In this document: in pieces, positions 9,148 through 17,680 of the stretch
How positions within the stretch are numbered: position 1 is the first letter of the stretch
Layout of the letters: every line of letters begins with the position of its first letter
From: Bacteroidales bacterium
GTDB lineage: Bacteria; Bacteroidota; Bacteroidia; Bacteroidales; GCA-2748055
Length of the DNA stretch: 64,000 nucleotides
Direction: 5' to 3'
Assembly (NCBI GenBank): GCA_020636775.1
Contig: JACJXF010000002.1
Coordinates: 62,001 to 126,000 of the forward strand
Notes under the pieces: generated by a model
The model's input: the letters and a program-made list of their open reading frames with translations, nothing else
The model's database searches: none
What the model was told of the DNA's origin: nothing
Program-made: the position numbers and the translations under genes

Positions 9148-9822
9148 ATGAAACTGTTCCCTTCAGAAGATGACTTTATTGATATTCATTCCCACCATTC
9201 TGAGAAGGAAGCCAATGTTTTTCGCATTCTGAACGTTTTTACCTCCGATTTTCCCGACATCCCCATCGATGGTCCGGTAAGCATTGGTTTGCACCCCTGG
9301 CAGATAACTGAAAAAGACAATGGGGAAGTATCCGAAGTGTTTTCAAAGCTTTCGGGTCTTGAGAACCTTATGGCCATTGGTGAGGCCGGACTGGACAGAG
9401 CTATAAAATATTCGTTTAATATTCAGGAAGAGGTTTTCAGAAAGCAGATTGAAATCAGTATACAGTTTAATAAGCCGATGATTATTCATTGTGTGAAAGC
9501 ATTTCCGGAACTGATTCGAATCCGGAGAGAATATCCCCGCGCGACCCCATGGATTATTCATGGCTTTAATTCAAGTCAAAGGGTAGCCGCAGACTGCATA
9601 CAAAACGGCATGTATATTTCCCTGAGTCACAGGTTATTCAGGAATGAAGAAAAAGCAGAAGAAATCTGTAAGGCTGTTCCTCCGGATAAAATTTTTGCTG
9701 AAACAGATGATGATCCGGAACCGATTACCCGAATCTATGAGCAAACTGCCCGTTTATATAAAACGAATGTCTCAGAAATAAAAAAAGAAATCTATAATAA
9801 CTTTTGCAGGGTATTCAGATGA
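9148..9822 (+). CDS. TatD-like metal-dependent hydrolase
   Basis: This 224-residue amidohydrolase-fold protein belongs to the TatD family of metal-dependent DNases and related phosphodiesterases. All the expected metal ligands are present in order: DIHSHH at residues about 12-17, the glutamate of AIGEAGLD, the histidines of IIHCVKA and WIIHGFN, and the aspartate of AETDDDPEP. It is somewhat shorter than E. coli TatD (about 260 residues), as is usual for Bacteroidota members. It begins 9 bases after gltX. The true substrate in the cell is not known from the sequence. Confidence 0.88.
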   Translation: MKLFPSEDDFIDIHSHHSEKEANVFRILNVFTSDFPDIPIDGPVSIGLHPWQITEKDNGEVSEVFSKLSGLENLMAIGEAGLDRAIKYSFNIQEEVFRKQIEISIQFNKPMIIHCVKAFPELIRIRREYPRATPWIIHGFNSSQRVAADCIQNGMYISLSHRLFRNEEKAEEICKAVPPDKIFAETDDDPEPITRIYEQTARLYKTNVSEIKKEIYNNFCRVFR

Positions 9823-9841
9823 CTCCCGAAGAGCAGTAATT

Positions 9842-10054
9842 TTAGTCCTTGATTATGATAATGGATTTGTTGTAGTGAACCCTGTCGCCATTCCTTAGCT
9901 TCTTTCGTCTTTGTTTTTCGATTTGTTCGTTGACTTTTACCTCTCCCATATCGATCCTGACATTTGCTTCACCGCCGGTACCAACCATATTCAGTACCTT
10001 CAATAGTTTATTCAGCTCGATGTATTCCTTACCTTTCAGTTCAAATGTGCGCAT
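9842..10054 (-). CDS. S4-domain RNA-binding protein (YbcJ/YaaA type)
   Basis: A 70-residue protein made almost entirely of an S4 RNA-binding fold. EYIELNKLLKVLNMVGTGGE resembles the first part of YbcJ-like proteins, and KLRNGDRVHY is the typical S4 end strand. Its lysines and arginines fit binding to structured RNA, perhaps on the ribosome. It converges on the TatD-like gene with 19 bases between stop codons. It stands 57 bases downstream of the ATP-grasp gene on the same strand. Confidence 0.8.
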   Translation of the reverse strand: MRTFELKGKEYIELNKLLKVLNMVGTGGEANVRIDMGEVKVNEQIEKQRRKKLRNGDRVHYNKSIIIIKD

Positions 10055-10111
10055 AGCCTGACTGGATGTTTAGCCGTTAAAAAATATCAGCAACAACTGA
10101 ATGTCCTCTGA

Positions 10112-11287
10112 TTAATCTGATTTTAAAATTATGTATTTTTTTAAATCGGAAATCAGGATGTCGTCAAGTTCTTTTTCACAATTCATTTCAGTTTCAGCGA
10201 AGAAGTAGCCAAAGAAGGGAAAAGCAGTTATATCCACTTTCCGAATGTTTAATATCTTTTTAAAATCCGATCGCAACAATGAATAGTTGAATTCCCTGAT
10301 TTCCCCGGCTGTATATCCGGAGTTATTGTTTAGTATAACAATACTATAAATTTTGCCCTGTTTTTTCCTGCAAATCTCATCCCAATCCGGTTTCCTGTTT
10401 TGCATAAAATAATCGTAGGTATTGATTCCGTATGCGTACCAGCTAATATCGGCAGTTGTGCACCATCCTCCGAATCGTGCAGGATTCAGTTCAATTGGAG
10501 ATATTTTTCCTCTTTCATCAATTCTTACTTCCAGATGGCCCGGAAAATTTCTAAGTCCGGTTTTTGCTCCCAGTAAATTGAGAAAATCCTCAAGTTGGGA
10601 TTTCCAGCGGCTAATAATTTCTCCTGAAGTAGAATAAATACGGTCGCTCACATCTGTTTCGGAAGAAAACCTGTGATGATGTATCCCAAGGATAACAGCC
10701 TCACCCTCAGTGTTGAAATAAAAATCGATGGCGAATTCTTCTCCCCCGATATATTCCTCAATAATAAAATTCCCTGAGTCGATCACCTCTTTTGGATACA
10801 AGCCATCATATGAAATCTCCCTGAATTCTTTTATTGCAGATTCCCAGTCCTCAATGTTTCGGATGATTTTCACTCCCAGGCTGAAAAAGCCAACTGCAGG
10901 CTTGATAACGAAAGGGAATTTTAATTCCTGAGCATTGAGTTTCTGAATTTCGGGATAAGCTATTTCTGAGAACAAAAAATCCGGATACAGTTCTTTTAAT
11001 AGCTGTCTGAATTTTACTTTGTCTTTGAAAAGAGGAATGAATTTCGCCAGTGGTGAAAAGGGAAGATTTTCATTGATCCACCTTACTGAGTTTTCAGAAT
11101 TAAGGTATATCCTTGTTTCCGGTTTGTTCATAAGGACAGAGACAGCCTCTTTTTCTGAAATCCAGTTCAGGTTGTCATCGGGGATAAGTTCCAGAGCTTC
11201 AGGGCTTGCGATTATCTGATACTTTCCCTCTTTAATGGTGTTTACAAGAAAATCAGAAACAAAGGGCTTGTCGATCAGAAACATCAT
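10112..11287 (-). CDS. ATP-grasp domain enzyme of unknown substrate
   Basis: This 391-residue protein has the layout of ATP-grasp ligases. The ATP-binding lysine is in FPFVIKPAVGFFSLGV (near residue 125-140), a hinge IIEEYIGGEEFAIDFY lies near 175-190, and the Mg-binding segment GHLEVRIDE with PIELNPARFGGW lies near 250-275. ATP-grasp enzymes join a carboxylate to an amine or thiol through an acyl-phosphate. The flanking domains do not identify the substrate. It sits between small S4 and VF530 proteins, which gives no pathway clue. It may start at either of two adjacent ATG codons. Confidence 0.75.
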   Translation of the reverse strand: MMFLIDKPFVSDFLVNTIKEGKYQIIASPEALELIPDDNLNWISEKEAVSVLMNKPETRIYLNSENSVRWINENLPFSPLAKFIPLFKDKVKFRQLLKELYPDFLFSEIAYPEIQKLNAQELKFPFVIKPAVGFFSLGVKIIRNIEDWESAIKEFREISYDGLYPKEVIDSGNFIIEEYIGGEEFAIDFYFNTEGEAVILGIHHHRFSSETDVSDRIYSTSGEIISRWKSQLEDFLNLLGAKTGLRNFPGHLEVRIDERGKISPIELNPARFGGWCTTADISWYAYGINTYDYFMQNRKPDWDEICRKKQGKIYSIVILNNNSGYTAGEIREFNYSLLRSDFKKILNIRKVDITAFPFFGYFFAETEMNCEKELDDILISDLKKYIILKSD

Positions 11288-11302
11288 TAATTATTGCTGT
11301 GT

Positions 11303-11533
11303 TTACTCAGATGATCTGAGCTTATCTTTTACTTCCAGGTATAAATCTTCCACTTTCTTTCTGGCCCACTGGGTGGTACGCAGAAATTTCAGACTGGAGC
11401 TTATACTCGGATCCTTGTTAAAACTTTTAATATTTATTTTGTACCCCAGTTGCTCCCAGCCGTAGAAATCGACCAGTTGCCTGAGGATGGTATCAAGCCT
11501 TATTCCGTGCAGGGGATTGTTTTTCTGTTCCAA
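11303..11533 (-). CDS. VF530 family DNA-binding protein (DUF2132)
   Basis: This 76-residue protein matches the VF530 family by the run NPLHGIRLDTILRQLVDFYG, followed by WEQLGYKI and SFNKDPSISSSLKFLRTT. The family has a small helical DNA-binding fold known from a Vibrio protein; its cellular role is unknown. It lies 15 bases downstream of speA and 15 bases upstream of the ATP-grasp gene, so all three may be one transcript. Recognition is good because the motif is nearly invariant in the family. Confidence 0.85.
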   Translation of the reverse strand: MEQKNNPLHGIRLDTILRQLVDFYGWEQLGYKINIKSFNKDPSISSSLKFLRTTQWARKKVEDLYLEVKDKLRSSE

Positions 11534-11548
11534 TGCGGTTTTTTAAGA

Positions 11549-13441
11549 TTACTCCAGATATGTATATCCATAAAGTCCGGAGCGGTAGTTGGAAAGAAAT
11601 TCCTTTCCTTCTTCGGTGGTAATTATACCGGATTTTACCGAAGATGTCACCCAGGTTTCTACGGTTCGCACCAGTTTTTTTGGATTATACTGAACGTATT
11701 CCAGCACCTCTGCCACAGTTTCTCCATCGATGATCTGGTCGATACTGTACCCATGTTTGTCAACTGATACATGCACGGCATTGGTGTCGCCAAAAAGATT
11801 ATGCAGATCACCAAGGATTTCCTGATAGGCTCCCACGAGGAAAACACCAATATAGTAAGGTTCTTTATGCCTTAATGAATGAACAGGCAGGTAGTAGGAG
11901 AGGTTTCGGGTTGATATAAAGTTGTCAATCTTTCCGTCCGAATCGCAGGTAATATCCTGCAAGGTGGCTGATCTGTCGGGTTTTTCCTCCAATCGCTGAA
12001 TTGGAATTATGGGGAAAATCTGGTCGATTGCCCAGGAATCGGGTAATGACTGGAAAAGTGAGAAATTACAAAAATATTTATCAGATAGAAGCTTTGGCAG
12101 ATGGAGCAGTTCTTCAGGTACATGCTTGAGTTCACTGGTCATCTGTTGTACTTCACGGGCGATGGACCAGAACAGTCGCTCAATCTGAGCCCTGGTTTTC
12201 AGGTCGAGAAGTCCGAGGCTGAAACGGTCGAGCGCTTCTTCACGAATCTGCTGTGCATCGTGCCAGGTTTCCAGCATTCGGGGCTGGTTAAGAGTATCCC
12301 AGAGGGAATACAATTCCTTAACTAGCTCGTGGTCATTTTCCGATAGCTCTTCCTCTTCTTCCCATCTTGGCAGGGTGGCTGATTCGAGTACTTCAAAGAT
12401 GAGCACCGAATGGTGAGCGGCAAGGGAACGTCCCGACTCGGTAATGATATTGGGATGTGGGATTTTGTTTTTATCACTGACATCGGTCATGGTAAAAACA
12501 GCATCGTTAACATATTCCTGAATGCTGTAATTCACGCTGCTCTCTGAGTTGGAAGAGCGGGTACCATCGTAATCAACTCCAAGGCCTCCGCCAATGTCGA
12601 CCAGCTCCACTCCAAAACCTCTTAAGTACAGTTGGGCATAAAACTGTGAGGCTTCGCGCAATGCAATTTTGATTCTGCGGATTTTGTTTACCTGGCTGCC
12701 AATATGAAAATGCAACAACTTCAGGCAGTCTTTCATTTTGTTTTTTTCAAGGAAATCAAGAGCTTCCAGCAATTCACTGGAGGTAAGACCAAATTTGCTC
12801 ACATCTCCCCCGGAATCTTCCCATTTCCCGCTTCCTGCACTGGCAAGCTTTATACGGATTCCAATGTTGGGTTTTACTTTTAGTCGTCGTGCAACTCTGG
12901 TTATGAGCTTCAGTTCGTTAAGCTTTTCAACAACCACATAGATTCTTTTTCCCATTTTCTGGGCGAGAAGTGCCAGTTCAATATAGTCTTCATCTTTGTA
13001 TCCGTTGCAGATAATCAGAGAATCATTGTCGGTGTTAATGGCAATTACAGCGTGCAACTCAGGTTTTGATCCCGCTTCCAGACCAATGTTGAATTTTTTC
13101 CCATGGGTAACGATTTCTTCAACCACGGGGCGCATCTGGTTGACTTTGATAGGATATACAATAAAATTGTTAGCCTTGAAATTGTATTCTTCTGCCGCGA
13201 TCTTAAAACAGCTGGCCATTTTTTCGATCCTGCTGTCAAGGATATCGGGAAACCTTACCAGAAGAGGTGTAGAAACATCACGTAACTGTAATTCTTCCAC
13301 AAGTTCTTTAAGGTCAACCTTAATTCCATCCTTCCTGGGTGTAACAACAACATGACCTTTGTCGCTTATTGAAAAATAGTTGATTCCCCAGCCATTAATA
13401 TTATAAAGTTCTGCAGAATCCTCAATACGCCATTTTCTCAT
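11549..13441 (-). CDS. speA: Biosynthetic arginine decarboxylase
   Basis: This 630-residue PLP fold-type III enzyme converts arginine to agmatine, the first step of polyamine synthesis in organisms that use the agmatine route. The PLP lysine is K99 in VYPIKVNQ. Glycine-rich VDIGGGLGVDYDGT (about 280-294) binds the cofactor phosphate, and ESGRSLAAHHS is also conserved in SpeA. The length matches the roughly 630-660 residues of bacterial SpeA. The 5' side faces a 345-bp region shared with the glycosyltransferase gene. VF530 and ATP-grasp genes follow closely downstream. Confidence 0.95.
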   Translation of the reverse strand: MRKWRIEDSAELYNINGWGINYFSISDKGHVVVTPRKDGIKVDLKELVEELQLRDVSTPLLVRFPDILDSRIEKMASCFKIAAEEYNFKANNFIVYPIKVNQMRPVVEEIVTHGKKFNIGLEAGSKPELHAVIAINTDNDSLIICNGYKDEDYIELALLAQKMGKRIYVVVEKLNELKLITRVARRLKVKPNIGIRIKLASAGSGKWEDSGGDVSKFGLTSSELLEALDFLEKNKMKDCLKLLHFHIGSQVNKIRRIKIALREASQFYAQLYLRGFGVELVDIGGGLGVDYDGTRSSNSESSVNYSIQEYVNDAVFTMTDVSDKNKIPHPNIITESGRSLAAHHSVLIFEVLESATLPRWEEEEELSENDHELVKELYSLWDTLNQPRMLETWHDAQQIREEALDRFSLGLLDLKTRAQIERLFWSIAREVQQMTSELKHVPEELLHLPKLLSDKYFCNFSLFQSLPDSWAIDQIFPIIPIQRLEEKPDRSATLQDITCDSDGKIDNFISTRNLSYYLPVHSLRHKEPYYIGVFLVGAYQEILGDLHNLFGDTNAVHVSVDKHGYSIDQIIDGETVAEVLEYVQYNPKKLVRTVETWVTSSVKSGIITTEEGKEFLSNYRSGLYGYTYLE

Positions 13442-13786
13442 CAGGTAACTATTAAAAATTATTCAACAAATCAAATTTTACAGGGAGGACTCTTTTATAA
13501 AGGAGGGCCGGATTCCCCAAACATGAAATTTACGCACTTTAAATAAAAAAACCGCAAATATTCATATTGCGCAAAAATAAATATTTAATCGACCTGATAA
13601 AGATAAATTCCTCTTTTATTTGCAATAAGAGATTTTATCAGTCACAGATTTAAATTGTTTTAACATCCGGAATTTATGGAAACATGCACCAGTAAAAGAG
13701 CAGTTTGATTAAAAAAAGGTTTTTTTCTTTTACATTTGAGAAATAATTGGATACCGGCAATGGTTTTACAATAACCGGTTTTCAGT
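13442..13786. other. Divergent intergenic region, 345 bp, between speA and the GT2 gene
   Basis: This AT-rich region has no coding frame. It holds a promoter-like TTTG / TACATTTG pair for the rightward gene (13704-13738). Nothing resembling a riboswitch was recognised before speA. Promoter elements for speA were not identified with confidence. Confidence 0.5.
13704..13738 (+). promoter_or_regulatory. Promoter of the amino-sugar gene unit
   Basis: TACATTTG at 13731-13738 is an exact TAnnTTTG -7 element. TTTG at 13704-13707 lies 23 bases upstream, slightly further than the usual 19-21. The first ATG follows 48 bases downstream. Confidence 0.45.
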
Positions 13787-14746
13787 ATGATTTCAGAAAA
13801 TATGCCGAAACAGAAGCCCATTCTTTCAGTTGTTTCACCGGTTTATGGTTGTGCCGGCACCGTAATTGAACTTTACCTGAGACTCAAAAAGCTCTGCGAG
13901 ACAGAAAACCTGAGTTTCGAACTGTTGCTGGTCGATGACGGTAGTCCTGACAATTCCTGGCCCTCCATTGAAGAGCTGTCGATGAAGGACGAAAGGGTTA
14001 AGGGGATTCTTTTATCCAGGAATTTCGGACAGCACAATGCAATAGCTGCCGGTCTTGAGCATTCCTGCGGGGAATGGGTGGTGGTTATGGATTGTGATCT
14101 GCAGGACCAGCCCGAGGAAATTATTAAATTGTACAAAAAAGCCCTGGAGGGATATGATATTGTTTTGGGAAAGAGGCAGGAAAGAAAGGACCGCTTTATT
14201 AAAAAGTTTTTATCGAAGACATTTTACCGGGTCCTGAGCTATCTCACACAAACCGAGCAGGACAGTACAATCGGGAATTTCGGGATTTATCGCGACAGTG
14301 TTATAAAAGCAGTCTGCAGTCTTGGTGATCAACAACGCTTTTTCCCAACCATGGTAAAATGGGTTGGCTTCAGACAGACCTCCATTACAATTGAACACTC
14401 ACGCCGTAACATTGGTAAGACCAGCTACTCATTCCGCAAGACGCTGAATCTTGCACTGGATGTTATGCTTGCCTTCTCCGACAGACCATTGAAACTCATT
14501 GTTAAGTTTGGAGTGTATGTTTCCCTTTTTTCTCTGGTTTATACCACCATCACCCTCATTCGGTATATGGCCGGAGGAATAAAAGTTATGGGCTATACCA
14601 GTTTGATTATTTCCGTCTGGTTTTTCTCGGGGATAATCATTGTGATACTTGGAATTGTAGGTCTGTACATAGGAAAAACCTACGAAAAGGTTAAAAGCCG
14701 TCCTAACTATATTATCAAATCGATAAAAAATATTGAGACTAAGTGA
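13787..14746 (+). CDS. Polyprenyl-phosphate glycosyltransferase, GT2 (GtrB/ArnC/DPM1-like)
   Basis: This 319-residue membrane enzyme transfers a sugar from a nucleotide donor to a polyprenyl phosphate on the cytoplasmic face of the inner membrane. The GT-A fold shows LLVDDGSPDNSW (donor binding), SRNFGQHNAIAAGLEH, and the metal-binding DCDLQDQPEE near residue 105. Two C-terminal helices (about 240-265 and 275-300) anchor it. A second ATG at 13802 (MPKQKPILS) is an equally possible start. It is followed, with a one-base stop/start overlap, by WecD- and WecE-like genes, so the sugar is probably an N-acylated 4-amino-4,6-dideoxyhexose. Confidence 0.88.
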   Translation: MISENMPKQKPILSVVSPVYGCAGTVIELYLRLKKLCETENLSFELLLVDDGSPDNSWPSIEELSMKDERVKGILLSRNFGQHNAIAAGLEHSCGEWVVVMDCDLQDQPEEIIKLYKKALEGYDIVLGKRQERKDRFIKKFLSKTFYRVLSYLTQTEQDSTIGNFGIYRDSVIKAVCSLGDQQRFFPTMVKWVGFRQTSITIEHSRRNIGKTSYSFRKTLNLALDVMLAFSDRPLKLIVKFGVYVSLFSLVYTTITLIRYMAGGIKVMGYTSLIISVWFFSGIIIVILGIVGLYIGKTYEKVKSRPNYIIKSIKNIETK

Positions 14747-15453
14747 TGTTAAAAGCACTTGAATGGGATACCGGCTTCTTCGGGGTAAAAACCGGAAAAC
14801 TTGATCTTAACGGTCTGGATATTTTGGAAGCTGAAAAAGAGCTTGGGAAACTAAGTAAGAGCGCTTACCGGCTGGTTTATGTTTTTGCGGGGCATGATGA
14901 TGATGGGATCAGGAAAGTAATCAATGCAGCGGGCGGACAACTAAGGGATGAGAAGGTGACCTTTAGCATGGATATTAGTCAGATATCAGCCTTATCTTCC
15001 GGTTTCATTCATTCCTGCATGGGCATGGAGATGGATAATGATCTTGAGCAACTTTCCCTTGAAAGTGGAAAATACAGCCGGTTCAAAACAGATCCGAATA
15101 TTCCCTATGATAAATTTGTGGAGCTTTACCGACTTTGGATGATAAATTCCCTTAATGGAAGTTTTGCAAAAGAAGTTTTTGCTTACAGCGATTCAGGAAG
15201 AAAACTGGGAATGGTTAGCGTCAATATAAAACAGGGGGAAGGATGGATTGGAATTATTGCAGTTAATGAAGAGTTCAGAGGCAGATCCATAGGGAAATAC
15301 CTGATGCATGCCGCTATTGGGTTTTGCAGGGAGAATGGAGTCAGAATTTTAAATGTTCAGACTCAGCTGGAAAACAAGGTGTCCTGTGCCTTTTATGAGC
15401 GACTGGGATTCAGAATCCGTGAAATTGAAGATGTATACCATTTTTGGATATAA
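14746..15453 (+). CDS. WecD/RffC-like GNAT acyltransferase
   Basis: This 235-residue protein has a C-terminal GNAT domain with the acetyl-CoA loop in EEFRGRSIGKYLM and the end motif CAFYERLGFRIRE. The N-terminal half, beginning LEWDTGFFGVKTGKL, resembles the TDP-fucosamine acetyltransferase WecD (RffC). It probably N-acylates the 4-amino group made by the next enzyme. The start at ATG 14746 shares one base with the upstream TGA. The next gene begins one base after its TAA. The order acyltransferase-transaminase is the same as wecD-wecE in enterobacteria. Confidence 0.8.
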   Translation: MLKALEWDTGFFGVKTGKLDLNGLDILEAEKELGKLSKSAYRLVYVFAGHDDDGIRKVINAAGGQLRDEKVTFSMDISQISALSSGFIHSCMGMEMDNDLEQLSLESGKYSRFKTDPNIPYDKFVELYRLWMINSLNGSFAKEVFAYSDSGRKLGMVSVNIKQGEGWIGIIAVNEEFRGRSIGKYLMHAAIGFCRENGVRILNVQTQLENKVSCAFYERLGFRIREIEDVYHFWI

Positions 15454-15454
15454 A

Positions 15455-16600
15455 ATGAAAAAAATGAATTTGAAAATTCCTTATAACAAGCCATACCTGA
15501 CAGGTAAGGAGACAAAATATATACGCAAGGCAATTAAGGCAGGAAAGATTTCCGGGAATGGGAAATATACCGCACTGTGCCATACTTTTTTCAAAAAACG
15601 ATTTGGGTTTCCTGATGTCCTTCTGACCACGAGCTGCACACATGCTCTGGAGATGGCAGCCATACTCATTGATATTAAACCAGGAGATGAGGTAATAATG
15701 CCGTCCTATACCTTCGTTTCAACTGCCAATGCATTTATTTTAAGGGGAGCAAAGATTGTCTTTGCCGATAGCACGGAATTTCACCCAAACATGGCAACAG
15801 AGGGTCTGGAAGAGCTGATTACCGAAAAGACCAGGGCCATCGTTCCTGTTCATTATGCGGGTATGGCATGCGATATGGGCGAGATTATGCGAATCGCAAA
15901 TAAACACAATCTCTTCGTGGTGGAAGATGCAGCACAGGCCATTGATTCGTATTACATGGGCAAGCCACTGGGAAGCTTCGGGCATTTGTCGGCATTTTCA
16001 TTTCATGAAACGAAGAACATTAATGCCGGTGAAGGGGGTATGCTGGTTATCAATGATGGTCAGTTTAAGAAAAGGGCAGAAATAATCTGGGAGAAAGGTA
16101 CTAACAGGGCAGAGTTTTTCAGGGGAGAGGTCAATAAATATGGCTGGGTTGACCTTGGTTCTTCATGGCTTCCTTCGGAGGTAACGGCAGCATTTTTATA
16201 TGCACAGTTAAATTGTCTTGACGACATCCAGTCCCGCAGAAAAGAGCATTGGGATCTGTATTACAAAGAGCTACGGGAGCTTGAGTCTAAGTACGATATT
16301 AAGTTGCCAAAGATACCTAAAGACGCCACCAATAACGGGCATATATTTTATCTTATTCTCTCAAATGCTGAGCAAAGAAACAAACTTATTAAAGTACTGA
16401 AAGACAATGGAGTTCTCTCGGTTTTTCATTACCTCTCCTTACACAATTCGCCGTATTACAAGGATAAGCACGACGGGAGGCCATTACCCTGGAGTGATTA
16501 TTATTCCGATTGTCTTGTGCGGCTGCCTCTTTACTATGAATTGAAAAGTTCAGAGATCAAAAAAATTACCAGGATTATCCGGGAGTTTTTTGAGAAATGA
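15455..16600 (+). CDS. dTDP-4-amino-4,6-dideoxyhexose transaminase (WecE/RffA/FdtB-like)
   Basis: This 381-residue DegT/DnrJ/EryC1-family aminotransferase converts a dTDP-4-keto-6-deoxyhexose to the 4-amino sugar using glutamate and PLP. The PLP lysine is K187 in SFHETKNINAGEGG; the PLP aspartate is in VVEDAAQAID. The N-terminal IPYNKPYLTGKE is diagnostic for the WecE/RffA branch, and the length is near 376 residues of WecE. ATG 15455 is chosen over an upstream in-frame codon at 15353 because the latter overlaps the previous gene by 100 bases and adds non-homologous residues. It ends the three-gene unit. Confidence 0.9.
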   Translation: MKKMNLKIPYNKPYLTGKETKYIRKAIKAGKISGNGKYTALCHTFFKKRFGFPDVLLTTSCTHALEMAAILIDIKPGDEVIMPSYTFVSTANAFILRGAKIVFADSTEFHPNMATEGLEELITEKTRAIVPVHYAGMACDMGEIMRIANKHNLFVVEDAAQAIDSYYMGKPLGSFGHLSAFSFHETKNINAGEGGMLVINDGQFKKRAEIIWEKGTNRAEFFRGEVNKYGWVDLGSSWLPSEVTAAFLYAQLNCLDDIQSRRKEHWDLYYKELRELESKYDIKLPKIPKDATNNGHIFYLILSNAEQRNKLIKVLKDNGVLSVFHYLSLHNSPYYKDKHDGRPLPWSDYYSDCLVRLPLYYELKSSEIKKITRIIREFFEK

Positions 16601-16637
16601 TTTCAATTGAAATAAGTAGATTTTTAATTATTTAAAA

Positions 16638-16745
16638 TTAAGCACTAAGCCGCAATCTGAAAACGCAGTTTTTTGAATTATTCTCTTTATTCGGGGAAAC
16701 TCAAACCGTTTTAAACTGGTAATTTGCGTCTTCCACGGCGGGGTA
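16638..16745. repeat. Dispersed palindromic repeat, copy 2 (degenerate)
   Basis: The left half reads TTAAGCACTAAGCCGCAATC and then TGAAAACGCAGTTTTTTGAA. The segment AATTATTCTCTTTATTC resembles AGTAATTCTCTTTTTTC in copy 1, and the right side ends with TAATTTGCGTCTTCCACGGC. It fills the gap between two convergent genes. Confidence 0.45.
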
Positions 16746-16757
16746 GTGTAAAAAAGT

Positions 16758-17267
16758 TTAATGTATAAAGGGAGAGCGCCCCTGATAAATGGTGGTATGT
16801 TGTAAATCCACCACCTTTCCAGTGTATGAGAAGTTTCCCGGGAAATCAGAATTCACTCTTGCATCACCTGTACCGTCGGCAGCAATAAACAGGAAGATAT
16901 CCCCTGTACTCATGCTTCCTCGCATCTTAATGGTTACCGACAGGGTTTTCTTTTTATCATTCCTTTTAACCTGATACTGGGTTATCCTGCCTTGCAGATT
17001 ATTACGATTCCCGGCCTGGATTTCAGCATATCCTGAATCCACTGCAATGAACAGCTCATCAGAGCTTTGAAAAAATTCGGACTCGAACACAAACTGCTGA
17101 TTCTTTATAAGACTGTCAATTTTTTCAAAATTTTTCAAATCCTCTTTGGTCCAGCCACCCTTTGTTTTTTTTTCGGATCCGCTTATATCCTGACCCAAGC
17201 TGGAAATAACCGGAATAAAACTTAGCAGCATTGCCAAAACCGTTAAACTTAATACCTGATTTTTCAT
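16758..17267 (-). CDS. DUF4251 family exported protein
   Basis: This 169-residue protein begins with a signal peptide (MKNQVLSLTVLAMLLSFIP, cleaved near SLGQ). The mature part contains NQQFVFESEFFQS, VDSGYAEIQAG and YTGKVVDLQHTT, the pattern of DUF4251 proteins common in Bacteroidota; the function of that family is unknown. ATG 17267 is chosen because it opens on the signal peptide; an upstream frame to 17345 would overlap the previous gene. It lies 20 bases downstream of the HsmA-like gene. Confidence 0.8.
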   Translation of the reverse strand: MKNQVLSLTVLAMLLSFIPVISSLGQDISGSEKKTKGGWTKEDLKNFEKIDSLIKNQQFVFESEFFQSSDELFIAVDSGYAEIQAGNRNNLQGRITQYQVKRNDKKKTLSVTIKMRGSMSTGDIFLFIAADGTGDARVNSDFPGNFSYTGKVVDLQHTTIYQGRSPFIH

Positions 17268-17287
17268 GATTTTAAAATTAAGAAGTA

Positions 17288-17656
17288 CTAAACTGTTGCC
17301 CCAAGAATCATACCGGAAAGCATAGGAATCAGCCAGATTATCCATACTATAAAACTGAACTTATGAAAGCTGAGTATCATACTTTCATTTTTCCTGTACA
17401 GAACAATGCTGGCCCATACTGCATGAAAAAGCATCAGAATTATTGCAAGTAATCCTGTGATGCCGTGAAAGGTAAGCTGAAACAGTGAACCAGAAAGCAT
17501 CCCCATAGCTCCCGTTCCGATGGTATCGGCAGAGAGTCCTGCCCAGAAAACAATGGCGTGCCAAAGCTTTAAGCGGCCCTGAATTTTTTCGGCCCACACA
17601 CCGAGTGAATATAAAATGCAGGCCAGGAATATGAAGCTGATTGCAATTGCTAACAT
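17288..17656 (-). CDS. HsmA/TIGR03987 family small membrane protein
   Basis: This 122-residue protein has four predicted membrane helices. The signature KLWHAIVFWAGLSADTIGT and the histidines in TFHGITGLLAI and LFHAVWASIVLY are characteristic of the TIGR03987 (HsmA) family, whose role is unknown. The conserved membrane histidines could hold a metal or haem, but that is inference only. It sits between the esterase and DUF4251 genes, with gaps of about 20 bases on both sides, so the three are probably one transcript. Confidence 0.75.
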   Translation of the reverse strand: MLAIAISFIFLACILYSLGVWAEKIQGRLKLWHAIVFWAGLSADTIGTGAMGMLSGSLFQLTFHGITGLLAIILMLFHAVWASIVLYRKNESMILSFHKFSFIVWIIWLIPMLSGMILGATV

Positions 17657-17680
17657 TGGATTAAATTTTTAGAGGGGAGA

